33,006 bases of DNA, taken from CAYQDF01 sp964416175 (GTDB taxonomy: Bacteria > Chloroflexota > Anaerolineae > Anaerolineales > UBA4823). The notes beneath the pieces are model-generated. The model was not told where the DNA came from, did no database searches, and was given only the letters and a program-made list of their open reading frames with translations. The position numbers and the translations under genes are program-made. The first letter of the stretch is position 1; the number at the start of each line of letters is the position of its first letter. This document shows positions 16,517-23,981 of the stretch, piece by piece. The stretch spans positions 1 to 33,006 of the forward strand of contig CAYQDF010000028.1 in NCBI GenBank assembly GCA_964416175.1. The letters run 5' to 3'.

Positions 16517-17479
16517 ATGAACGAAAAGGAGCGCCTCCTCATCAAGGTCGCCAACCTCTATTACCGGTATGACCTGACCCAGCAAGAGATCGCCGCGCGG
16601 CTCCGGCTATCCAGGCAGAAAGTTCAGCGCCTGCTCCGCCAGGCGCGGGAGGAAGGGATCGTCCAGATCAACATCCGCCCTTTGACCGGCACTTATGCAG
16701 GCATGGAGGAGGCGCTGGAAAAGGGTTTTGGACTGAAAGAAGCTGTCATCACGGAGGCTTCTGATTTCGATAACCCGGCTGTTGTGGAGAAAGAGGTGGG
16801 GAGCGCGGCGGCGGATTACCTCTCGAGAGTGGTTAAGCCTGGAGATGTAATCGCCATCAGCTGGGGCGGCACTCTTTTGGGAATGGTCAACGCGCTCCCC
16901 GCCAACCCGCGCCGGGTGAGCAGTACCGGGATCAGGGTCGTCCAGGCCCTGGGCGGCCTGGGGGACCCGAACAAAGAAGTCCACGCCGCCGATTTGACCC
17001 GCCGCCTGGCCCAGCTGCTGGGAGGCGAAGCGGTCCTGCTCCCCGCGCCGGGAGTGGCCGGCTCGCGGCAGGCTGCCCGCGCCTTTTATACCGACCCGTT
17101 CATCCAGCAGGCGCTAGACCTGGCGCGCCACGCTGACCTGGCTGTCATGGGGATCGGCGCGCCGCGCGAGGATTCGATCCTGATCCGGGAGGGGAAAATC
17201 GTGAGCTGGCCTGAACTCGAAGCGCTCAGGCAGAAAGGAGCTGTGGGAGATATCAACCTGCGATATTTCGATAAATCTGGCAAGGCCGTTCCCTCCAGCC
17301 TCGATGAGCGGGTGGTGGGGCTGTCGATCGGAGAAATCCGGTCGCTCCGCCTGGTCGTGGGGATCGCGGGCGGGCCCGAGAAGGTCGAGGCCATCCGCGG
17401 CGCTCTCGCCGGCCAGCTGGTGGACGTGCTCGTGACCGACCATGTCACAGCGGAGAGGATATTGGAGGATGGGCATTAG
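16517..17479 (+). CDS. SorC-family sugar-binding transcriptional regulator
   Basis: This 320-residue regulator is predicted to control the genes downstream in response to a phosphorylated sugar. The N-terminal ~55 residues hold a helix-turn-helix (LYYRYDLTQQEIAARLRLSR then QKVQRLLRQAREEGIV), matching the SorC/DeoR class. The remainder is the sugar-binding domain, seen in AISWGGTLLGMV, DLAVMGIGAPRED, KGAVGDINLRYFD and VVGIAGGPEKVEAIRGAL, the latter typical of SorC effector domains. ATG 16517 has GGAGG just upstream; an ATG at 16469 would overlap the -10 box and is rejected. A perfect palindrome in the leader suggests negative autoregulation. The next gene starts 117 bases later with no clear promoter, so read-through into the catabolic genes is likely. 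Confidence 0.9.
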   Translation: MNEKERLLIKVANLYYRYDLTQQEIAARLRLSRQKVQRLLRQAREEGIVQINIRPLTGTYAGMEEALEKGFGLKEAVITEASDFDNPAVVEKEVGSAAADYLSRVVKPGDVIAISWGGTLLGMVNALPANPRRVSSTGIRVVQALGGLGDPNKEVHAADLTRRLAQLLGGEAVLLPAPGVAGSRQAARAFYTDPFIQQALDLARHADLAVMGIGAPREDSILIREGKIVSWPELEALRQKGAVGDINLRYFDKSGKAVPSSLDERVVGLSIGEIRSLRLVVGIAGGPEKVEAIRGALAGQLVDVLVTDHVTAERILEDGH

Positions 17480-17548
17480 GGCACGCGGATCAGGGATTGC
17501 GAATCAGATGTTGCAATAAAGGCGTGCGGGTCAGGAAGTGCAAGCCAG
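17480..17548 (+). repeat. Imperfect direct repeat after the SorC gene
   Basis: A 28-base segment starting GGCACGCGGATCAGG at 17480 recurs in diverged form at 17521 (GGCGTGCGGGTCAGG), offset by 41 bases, with about 20 of 28 matching. It may be a decayed duplication in the spacer. The function is unknown. Confidence 0.35.
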
Positions 17549-17596
17549 GCAAGATTGAACAGCCCATTAACCTGTGCAGGCGAAAGGAGTCGCGAA

Positions 17597-18454
17597 ATGA
17601 TAAAGTTAGGGATCAACACGGATAACTGGCGGCACGCGGACAAGCCAGTCGAATACTGCCTGGAATTCATCGCCAGGCAGGGAGTCAGATACTGCGAGCT
17701 CGAGGCGGTTGGGGGGACCGAGTTCTTCACCGGGCTGGGATTCGCCCCTTTCATCCCGCTGAATTCGGATCCGCTGGTGTTGCGGAAGAAAATCGATCAG
17801 CTCGGGTTGAATGTCTCGCAGCTCGACGTATCCTTCCCCATCAATCGCTGGGAGTGCATCGATTTCATCCAGCGCGGGATCTTGTTTTCGAGCCACCTGG
17901 GCGTACCCTGCGTGGACACCACTGACGGCAAATACAAACTGGAAGGGATTTCCGACAAGGAGCAGCTGGACCTGATCAAATATCACATTCGGCAGTGCCT
18001 GCCTTACGCAGAAAACCACAAGGTCATCATCAACGTGGAGCCGCACGGCCCATTCACGACCAGGCCTGAGACGCTGCTCGAGATCGTCGAGCACTTCGAA
18101 TCGGAATTCGTCCAGATCAATTTCGACACCGGGAACACCTTCATCGCCGGGCAGGACCCGGTCGAGTTCCTGAAGGCGGTGCGCAAGTACGTCACGCATG
18201 TCCATGTGAAGGATGTGAGCCGGGAGCTGGCGGACGCAGCGCGCGGCAAGAGCACCGGGATCTCGGCGTCGGTCGTGTTCATCGGTGAAGGCGTTAACGC
18301 GCCGAACATCTCCAGGTGCATCCAGTATCTCACCGAGACGGACTGGGATGGGGTTTTCTCCATCGAGAGCGATGGGGAGGACAACGTCGTCAGGTCCGTT
18401 GCCTGGCTGCGCGAACAGATCGAGCTGGCAAGTTCCAAGCAAGCCATCGCCTGA
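17597..18454 (+). CDS. Sugar phosphate isomerase/epimerase-like TIM-barrel protein
   Basis: This 285-residue cytoplasmic protein belongs to the xylose isomerase-like TIM-barrel group that includes sugar epimerases, inosose dehydratase and hydroxypyruvate isomerase. Likely metal ligands and base are conserved at strand ends: E148 in INVEPHG, D177 in NFDTGN, H203 in HVHVKD and E257 in SIESDG. This matches the Glu/Asp/His/Glu pattern of the family, so it is probably an active metal-dependent isomerase or epimerase. A consensus AAAGGAG lies seven bases before ATG 17597. It is the first structural gene after the SorC regulator, consistent with the first interconversion of the incoming sugar. The exact substrate cannot be read. 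A strong hairpin follows the stop codon. Confidence 0.85.
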   Translation: MIKLGINTDNWRHADKPVEYCLEFIARQGVRYCELEAVGGTEFFTGLGFAPFIPLNSDPLVLRKKIDQLGLNVSQLDVSFPINRWECIDFIQRGILFSSHLGVPCVDTTDGKYKLEGISDKEQLDLIKYHIRQCLPYAENHKVIINVEPHGPFTTRPETLLEIVEHFESEFVQINFDTGNTFIAGQDPVEFLKAVRKYVTHVHVKDVSRELADAARGKSTGISASVVFIGEGVNAPNISRCIQYLTETDWDGVFSIESDGEDNVVRSVAWLREQIELASSKQAIA

Positions 18455-18477
18455 AACTCTGTTCAGGATCCTCTACA

Positions 18478-18516
18478 AGACTTCGGAAGTTAGAGGCGGA
18501 CTTCCGAAGTCTTTCC
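18478..18516 (+). terminator. Perfect 13-bp hairpin inside the operon (possible attenuator)
   Basis: AGACTTCGGAAGT (18478-18490) pairs exactly with ACTTCCGAAGTCT (18500-18512) around a 9-base loop. TTTCC follows, a short and imperfect U-tract. It sits between two genes that look co-transcribed, so partial termination or 3'-end protection of the upstream message is likely. Confidence 0.5.
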
Positions 18517-18586
18517 GAGGTCATCTTCAACTGCACTCGGCTGCGGGCATCCGCCAGGTACGCCCCAGTCGGAAGGAGAAACCACA

Positions 18587-19825
18587 ATGAGTGGCAAAAC
18601 GATCGCAGTGTTGGCCACGCTGGATACAAAAGGAAGAGAAGCCGAGTATCTCCGAGAGCAGATCGCAAAGATGGGCGACCGCGCGCTGGTGATCGACGTC
18701 GGAGTGGTGGGGCAACCAGCCGGGAGAGCCGACATCTCCCGGGAAGCCGTCGCAGAAGCCGGGGGTACGCCGCTGGCGAGGCTGCTCGAAAACCCAACCC
18801 GGGAAATCGCGGCGCCAGTGATGGCCAGCGGTGCAGAAAAAATCGTCACCGATCTTGCTGCCGAGGGGAAGGTGCACGGAATCGTAGCGATGGGCGGCAC
18901 ACAGGGCACAACCCTGGCGACGAAAGTGATGCGCGCCCTGCCGTACGGTTTCCCGAAGGTGATGGTATCCACGATGGCTTCTGGGAACGTGGCTCCCTGG
19001 GTGGACATCAAGGACATCACGATGATGTTCTCGGTCACCGATATCCTCGGTTTAAATCCCGTCAGCCGCAAGATCCTGGCGAACGCCGCCGGGGCGGTGT
19101 GCGGCATGGCGAACTCGGATGTCGAGATGGAGCGCGGCGAGAAGCCTTTAGTCGCCGTAACGACGGTCGGCATCACCACTCAAGGGGCGATGAAAGCAGT
19201 GGAAAGGCTTGAGAGGGCCGGATACGAGACGATCGTCTTCCACGCCATCGGTCCAGGCGGGAGGGCGATGGAGCAGATGATGAAGGAAGGCATCATCGGG
19301 GCGGTGCTCGATTACTCGACCATCGAAGTGTCGAACGAGATGTTCCACGCTCTCCTGGCCGGCGGCCCGGAGAGGCTGACCACCGCCGGAAAGCTGGGGC
19401 TTCCCCAGGTGCTCTGCCCCGGCGCTATCGAGGTGCTGGTCTTCAACGAACCTGAGACCGTCCCGGAAAAATACCGCGGCCGCACGCTGATCCGGCACAG
19501 CCCGCAGATCACGGACCTGCGGCTGAACCGGGAAGAGATGGCAGAGGTCGGAAAGGAAGTTGCCCGTCGGTTACAACACACGCGCGAAGCCGCGGTCTTC
19601 ATGATCCCGAAGGCTGGCTACGACAGCTACGCCGTCGCAGGCAAGGGATTCTACGACCCGGAAGCAGACCAGGCCTTCGTCGATGCCCTGAAGGCCGACC
19701 TGCCAGGCAGCGTGCTCCTCATAGAGCGCGAGACTCACATCGAGGACCCCGCTTTTGCCACCGAGGCGGCAGAAACATTGATAAAACTGATTGAAAAACA
19801 TTTCGATAGTACCACGGAGGTCTGA
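18587..19825 (+). CDS. UPF0261 / Tm-1-like ATP-binding protein
   Basis: This 412-residue protein matches the UPF0261 family, the bacterial counterpart of the N-terminal half of tomato Tm-1. It opens with KTIAVLATLDTKGREAEYL, typical of the family. Other signature stretches are GGTQGTTLATKVMRALP, STMASGNVAPWVDIKDITMM, IEVSNEMFHALLAGGPERLT and PKAGYDSYAVAGKGFYDPEA. The Tm-1 homologue is known to bind ATP; the enzymatic reaction in bacteria has not been established to my knowledge. GGAAGGAG lies eight bases before ATG 18587. The next gene starts one base after its stop and encodes the second half of the Tm-1 architecture. The pair therefore probably works as a complex on one substrate. Confidence 0.88.
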   Translation: MSGKTIAVLATLDTKGREAEYLREQIAKMGDRALVIDVGVVGQPAGRADISREAVAEAGGTPLARLLENPTREIAAPVMASGAEKIVTDLAAEGKVHGIVAMGGTQGTTLATKVMRALPYGFPKVMVSTMASGNVAPWVDIKDITMMFSVTDILGLNPVSRKILANAAGAVCGMANSDVEMERGEKPLVAVTTVGITTQGAMKAVERLERAGYETIVFHAIGPGGRAMEQMMKEGIIGAVLDYSTIEVSNEMFHALLAGGPERLTTAGKLGLPQVLCPGAIEVLVFNEPETVPEKYRGRTLIRHSPQITDLRLNREEMAEVGKEVARRLQHTREAAVFMIPKAGYDSYAVAGKGFYDPEADQAFVDALKADLPGSVLLIERETHIEDPAFATEAAETLIKLIEKHFDSTTEV

Positions 19826-19826
19826 C

Positions 19827-20681
19827 ATGGCAAAACGATACACTCGCCAGGAATTTCTGGACCGGCTGTGGGGGGAAATCAAGAGCGGGAAACCCCTGGT
19901 GATGACCGGCGCGGGCAATGGCATCGCGGCCAAATTCATCGAGCGCGGCGGAGTGGACATCCTGGGAGTCTACAACACAGGTTATTTCCGGATGCAGGGG
20001 TATGGCTCTCTGGCCGGCATGTTGCCGATGGCGGACGCCAACGAGATGGTGTACCAGATCGGCAAGCGGGAAGTCCTGCCGCAGGTGAAAGAGACCCCGG
20101 TGATCGCCGGATTGAACGGCGTTGACGTCTTGAGGGACATGCGGCTGTTCCTGGAGGACATCCGGCGAATCGGGTTTTCGGGGGTACACAATTTCCCCAC
20201 CGTCGCCTGGTTCGATGGGGAGTTCCGTAAGACCCTCGAGAAGACCGGGCTCGGCTACGAACATGAAATTGAAATGCTGAACATCGCGCACGACCTCGAT
20301 CTGCTCACCATTGGGTACGCCTTCAACGAAGCGGACACCGAGCTCCTCATGCGGGAGGCGATGCCGGACATCTTCATCTTCCACGCGGGGATCACACGCG
20401 GCGGAACCACCGGCTATGCCGAGAGCCGTTCGCTGGCCGAGATGGCTGAGCGCAGCCAGGCCCATTACGACCTTGCCAGGAAATTCAAACCGGACGTCAT
20501 TCTGCTCGCGCACGGGGCAGCGCTGGTTAACCCGGAAGATGCCCAATACATGCTGGACAACACCGACTGCCACGGCGTGCAGCTCGGCTCGAGCATTGAG
20601 CGCATGGCGGTCGAAGTGCCGCTCGAAGAGCGGGCGCGGGCTTTCAAAGCGATCCATTTCCCACAGAGGAGTTCGGGTTGA
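19827..20681 (+). CDS. Phosphoenolpyruvate hydrolase-family TIM-barrel protein (Tm-1 C-terminal-like)
   Basis: This 284-residue TIM barrel belongs to the PEP hydrolase / TIM-barrel signal-transduction family, related to PEP mutase-type enzymes. Recognisable stretches are VMTGAGNGIAAKFIERGG, DILGVYNTGYFRMQGYGSLA, VIAGLNGVDVLRD, HNFPTVAWFDGEFR and HAGITRGGTTGY. Barrels of this group typically use a divalent metal and act on 2-oxoacid-like or enol compounds. The enzyme activity of this subfamily is poorly known, so the name describes the family only. GGAGG lies six bases before ATG 19827, and its start follows the UPF0261 stop by one base. In plants and fungi the equivalent domains occur in one polypeptide, which supports a physical interaction here. 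Confidence 0.85.
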   Translation: MAKRYTRQEFLDRLWGEIKSGKPLVMTGAGNGIAAKFIERGGVDILGVYNTGYFRMQGYGSLAGMLPMADANEMVYQIGKREVLPQVKETPVIAGLNGVDVLRDMRLFLEDIRRIGFSGVHNFPTVAWFDGEFRKTLEKTGLGYEHEIEMLNIAHDLDLLTIGYAFNEADTELLMREAMPDIFIFHAGITRGGTTGYAESRSLAEMAERSQAHYDLARKFKPDVILLAHGAALVNPEDAQYMLDNTDCHGVQLGSSIERMAVEVPLEERARAFKAIHFPQRSSG

Positions 20682-20695
20682 TGGGCAGGTGACAG

Positions 20696-21643
20696 TTGGC
20701 GGCACTCCGGGTTGTCTTCTTCGGGAATTCGAACAGCGCATTTTCGCTCCGCCATTTCGAGGCACTGTGCGCCACAGACGCCAGACTGGTGGGGGTCGTC
20801 GATTCCCCGGCGCAGAAACGGGGGACGACGAACCCCCTCTCCTCCGGGAGTCCAGGCTTCAGGGAGATCGCTCTCGCCAGGGGGATCCCTCTGCTCGAAC
20901 CGATCAGTCCCAACGATCCTGAAACCATCGAGCGCATTGCCAGCCTTTCGCCGGACCTGTTCGTGGCGGTGGGTTATACGAACATCCTAAGAGAAAAGAT
21001 CCTGGGTGTCACGCGTCTCCTCGCAGCCAACTATCACGCCTCTCTCCTCCCCGCCTACCGCGGGCTGCACCCGGTCTTCTGGTGCCTGCGTAACGGTGAA
21101 CGCTGGTCAGGATTGACCGTGCACGCCATGGACCCGGGGATCGACACCGGCGACATCCTGTACCAGGTCCGGGTCCGGGTCCGGGCGAACGACACTGTCG
21201 AGGATCTCTACAGCAGGATCATGGAGCGCAGCACACTCCTGATCGACCGGCTCATTCGGGATTGCGAGCGAGGGACCATCTCCCGCATGCCTCAACCACT
21301 GGATGGCGCGGCTTATTACTCCTCGATTCGGGAGGCTGATTACCAAATCCGCTGGGAGATGGAGGCAGAAACCATCCGGCGCTGGATCATGATGACGCCT
21401 GGAAAATGCTTCACTGGAGTCAGAAGTCACCGGCTCAACTTCCTGGATGCTGAAACCAGGACCTGGGAAGGAGGTGAAGTGCCGGGGACGATCTTGAAGC
21501 TGGGGAGATCGAAGGGCGCTGTCGCTGCAAGGCGGGGCGCGATCGTCCTCCGGCGGGTGCAGCTGGACGGTGGGTCGCCGGTGTCCTGCGCGGAGTGCCT
21601 GCGCTCCCTCGGATTGAAAAGCGGAGATATCCTGGAGAGCTGA
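20696..21643 (+). CDS. Formyltransferase-family protein (Fmt-like)
   Basis: This 315-residue protein resembles methionyl-tRNA formyltransferase and its relatives, which use 10-formyl-tetrahydrofolate. The N-terminal Rossmann domain begins LRVVFFGNSNSAFSLRHFEAL. The catalytic Asn and His are in ANYHASLLPAYRG, and the catalytic Asp is in GIDTGDILY, so the active site is complete. The C-terminal ~100 residues follow the Fmt C-terminal layout (IRRWIMMTPGKCFTGV, GEVPGTILKLG). As it sits in a catabolic operon, it is more likely a paralogue acting on a sugar amine or small amine than the housekeeping Fmt. The start is TTG 20696, with AGGTGA upstream; an ATG at 20681 is in frame but meets a stop three codons later. 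The true acceptor is unknown. Confidence 0.8.
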   Translation: MAALRVVFFGNSNSAFSLRHFEALCATDARLVGVVDSPAQKRGTTNPLSSGSPGFREIALARGIPLLEPISPNDPETIERIASLSPDLFVAVGYTNILREKILGVTRLLAANYHASLLPAYRGLHPVFWCLRNGERWSGLTVHAMDPGIDTGDILYQVRVRVRANDTVEDLYSRIMERSTLLIDRLIRDCERGTISRMPQPLDGAAYYSSIREADYQIRWEMEAETIRRWIMMTPGKCFTGVRSHRLNFLDAETRTWEGGEVPGTILKLGRSKGAVAARRGAIVLRRVQLDGGSPVSCAECLRSLGLKSGDILES

Positions 21644-21645
21644 CC

Positions 21646-22548
21646 ATGCCCATCGTTCCCGTGATGGAGATGATTGAGCACGCCGGCCAAGGCGGCTACG
21701 CAATCGGGTACTTCGAGTGCTGGAACTATGAATCCATGCAGGCGGTGGCCGATGCGGCGGAGGCCGCCCGATCCCCCGTCCTTCTCGGTTTCAGCGGGCT
21801 CTATTTGCCGCATAAAGGGCGAATCGTCGCCGACCGGCTGAGCGCCCTGGCAGCGATGGGTTTCGATATCTGCGAGGGCCTGTCGGTCCCGGCGCATCTC
21901 CTGTTCAACGAGTCCTCCCACGAAGACTGGATCCGGCAGGCGATCGACCTCCAATTTGGGATGGTGATGTTCACCGACGAGAATTTAGATTTTGGAGAGC
22001 TGGTCTCAAGGGTGAAATCCATCGCGGGGCTGGCTCATCAGTCCGGTGCAGCAGTGGAGGGCGAGATCATCCCCTTGCCTGGCGCCGGAGGAAATCTTGG
22101 CGAAAGGCTGGATGACTTCCGGCTGACAGGAATCGAAGAAGCGGAAGCGTTCGTGTCTCAGACAGGCGTAGATACTTTTGCAGTGAATGTTGGACAGGCG
22201 CATTGGCACGGACGGAACCAGGCCGTGCTCGACCTGGAGCGGGTTGCCAGACTCGCTCAGACTCTTGAAGTGCCGCTCGCGCTGCATGGCGCCAGCTCCA
22301 TCAGACCAGAGGACCTGACCAGGGCGATCGCGCTTGGCATCCGGAAAGTCAACATCGGGAGCCGGCTGAAGCAGGCTTTCTTCAATGCCCTGCGGGAAGC
22401 CTGCCAGTCAGCGGGCGCAGACTACAACCCCTATGAGATTGTTGGTTCCGGACTTGAGGGGGATGTCCTGGCGGCTGGCCGGCGCGCGCTGCAGGTCGAA
22501 GTCGAGCGGTGGATGTCTCTGCTGGGGAGCGCCGGGAAGGCCGGGTGA
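21646..22548 (+). CDS. Divergent class II aldolase-family protein
   Basis: This 300-residue protein matches the GatY/KbaY/Fba class II aldolase fold across its length. The family's second and third zinc histidines are conserved: H186 in VGQAHWHG and H214 in LALHGAS. The phosphate-binding region VNIGSRLK is also recognisable. However, the canonical HLDH segment, which supplies the catalytic Asp and the first zinc His, reads HLLFN at 84-88, so both residues are replaced (Leu86 and Phe87). Either the enzyme uses another chemistry, binds without cleaving, or is inactive. GGAGA lies a few bases before ATG 21646, which follows the formyltransferase stop by two bases. The context supports a role in cleaving or handling a 3-carbon or longer sugar intermediate. 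Confidence 0.75.
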   Translation: MPIVPVMEMIEHAGQGGYAIGYFECWNYESMQAVADAAEAARSPVLLGFSGLYLPHKGRIVADRLSALAAMGFDICEGLSVPAHLLFNESSHEDWIRQAIDLQFGMVMFTDENLDFGELVSRVKSIAGLAHQSGAAVEGEIIPLPGAGGNLGERLDDFRLTGIEEAEAFVSQTGVDTFAVNVGQAHWHGRNQAVLDLERVARLAQTLEVPLALHGASSIRPEDLTRAIALGIRKVNIGSRLKQAFFNALREACQSAGADYNPYEIVGSGLEGDVLAAGRRALQVEVERWMSLLGSAGKAG

Positions 22549-22579
22549 GTCTGGCATATTTTTCTCGCTCCCGCTGGCC

Positions 22580-22714
22580 GAGCCTGTCGCGGGGCCTGCC
22601 CCGAGCCTGTCGCGGGGCGTGCCCCGAGCCTGTCGCGGGGCTTGCCCCGAGCCTGTCGAGGGGCTTGCCCCGAGCCTGTCGAGGGGCTTGCCCCGAGCCT
22701 GTCGAGGGGCGTGC
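22580..22714. repeat. Six tandem 23-bp palindromic repeats
   Basis: Units GAGCCTGTCG(C/A)GGGGC(N)TGCCCC begin at 22580, 22603, 22626, 22649, 22672 and 22695, exactly 23 bases apart. The first three have CGGGG and the last three AGGGG, as if amplified in two steps. Each unit can pair the GGGGC and GCCCC arms, so the array could form a row of hairpins in RNA between the aldolase and E2 genes. A closely related GAGCCTGTCGA motif is a dispersed repeat in many high-GC bacteria. Confidence 0.85.
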
Positions 22715-22742
22715 TTAAAATTCACACTTCAGGACGGCAACC

Positions 22743-23981
22743 GTGATTTCCGAAATCCTCATTCCCAATCTGGGCGCCACCGGGGGCGCTGTGGTCTTCG
22801 AAGAGTGGCGCGCCGCGCCGGGCGACTACGTCGCAGCCGGGACTCCGATCTTCGTCGTCACCACCGACAAAGCCACGGTCGAGGTAGAAGCGTACAAGAA
22901 CGGCTATCTCCGCACGACCTTCGCTGCGCCTGGCGACCAGCTTCAACCCGGGGACGTCGTCGGGCTGCTTTCCGAGACCCCGCAAGAACCCCTGGACGTC
23001 GCCGGCTTCAGGCTCCCCGCAGGAGCGGAGCGCCCCCCCGCCATTCCCCAGGCGGAAGGCGCAGGACCCACCGCCAGGCGAGAACCGGCGGCCAAGGACC
23101 GCATCCTGGCTTCCCCTCTCGCCCGGCGGATGGCCGTCGTGGCGGGCATCGACCTGAAGCAAGTCACGGGTTCCGGCAAGAAGGGAGAGATCCTGCGCCG
23201 GGATGTCGAACAGGCGATGGCAGCTCAAGCGCTTCCCCCGTCAAAGCCCCCCTCGGCAGGTCCGGACCGGGGCGGCGTGCGCCAGCCGGTCTCCAGCATG
23301 CGCCGGTCCATCGCCGAACGGACCGGGCTGAGCAAGTCCCAGATCCCCCATTTCTACGCCTCCCGGACCATCGACATGGAAGCTGCCCGATCCTTCCTGG
23401 AAAGCGCAGTGAAATATGCCCAAACAGCTGGCTGGCAGCCGCCAACATTCACAGACCTGATCCTGCGGGCGACCGCCCTGACCCTCCGCGATTACCCCCA
23501 GGTCAACGCCAGTTATGCAGCGGAAGCCATCCACTACCACACCGAGATCAACATCGGCCTGGTCGTTGGGCTGGAGGACGGGCTGATCATCCCGGTGATC
23601 CACCGTGCGGATGAAATCAACCTGTACACCCTGGCCGCGCGGACGACGAAGCTAAAAGCAGGGGCGAAGCAGGGGACCCTGAGGGCGTCCGACCTTTCCG
23701 GGGCCACCTTTACGCTCTCCAATCTCGGCATGTATGGCCTGGATAGCTTTATCGCAGTGATCAACCCGCCGGAGGCGGGGGTCCTGGCAGTCGGCGCGGT
23801 GCGGCGGGCGCCGGCAGTGTGGGGAGAACAGATCGTCCCGCGCTGGCAGATGGAAGCCGTGCTCTCCGTCGATCACCGCATCGTCGATGGCGTGGTCGCC
23901 GCCAGGTTCCTGGCCAGCCTCAAAGAGCGGCTGGAGGATCCGATCAGCCTGGCGCTCGAACCGCCGGTGGAGGCAAAATGA
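22743..23981 (+). CDS. Dihydrolipoyl acyltransferase (E2) of a 2-oxoacid/acetoin dehydrogenase complex
   Basis: This 412-residue E2 core protein transfers the acyl group from its lipoyl arm to CoA. The N-terminal lipoyl domain has the attachment lysine K43 in TTDKATVEVEA. An Ala/Pro-rich linker leads to a peripheral subunit-binding domain (ASPLARRMAVVAGIDLKQVT, GSGKKGEI, ~130-165). The C-terminal acyltransferase domain carries the catalytic motif DHRIVDG with His near residue 378, and the preceding ATFTLSNLGMYG. Only one lipoyl domain is present, as in most bacterial acetoin and branched-chain complexes. GTG 22743 is preceded by AGGA at eight bases. It overlaps E1-alpha by four bases, so the order here is E2, E1-alpha, E1-beta. 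No E3 is seen in the window. Confidence 0.9.
   Translation: MISEILIPNLGATGGAVVFEEWRAAPGDYVAAGTPIFVVTTDKATVEVEAYKNGYLRTTFAAPGDQLQPGDVVGLLSETPQEPLDVAGFRLPAGAERPPAIPQAEGAGPTARREPAAKDRILASPLARRMAVVAGIDLKQVTGSGKKGEILRRDVEQAMAAQALPPSKPPSAGPDRGGVRQPVSSMRRSIAERTGLSKSQIPHFYASRTIDMEAARSFLESAVKYAQTAGWQPPTFTDLILRATALTLRDYPQVNASYAAEAIHYHTEINIGLVVGLEDGLIIPVIHRADEINLYTLAARTTKLKAGAKQGTLRASDLSGATFTLSNLGMYGLDSFIAVINPPEAGVLAVGAVRRAPAVWGEQIVPRWQMEAVLSVDHRIVDGVVAARFLASLKERLEDPISLALEPPVEAK

Noticed and set aside
22408..22725. Antisense frame through the 23-bp repeats with Ser/Gly/Arg-rich repeats
   Set aside because: The peptide is just the translation of the palindromic repeat array and the antisense of the aldolase; no start signals.
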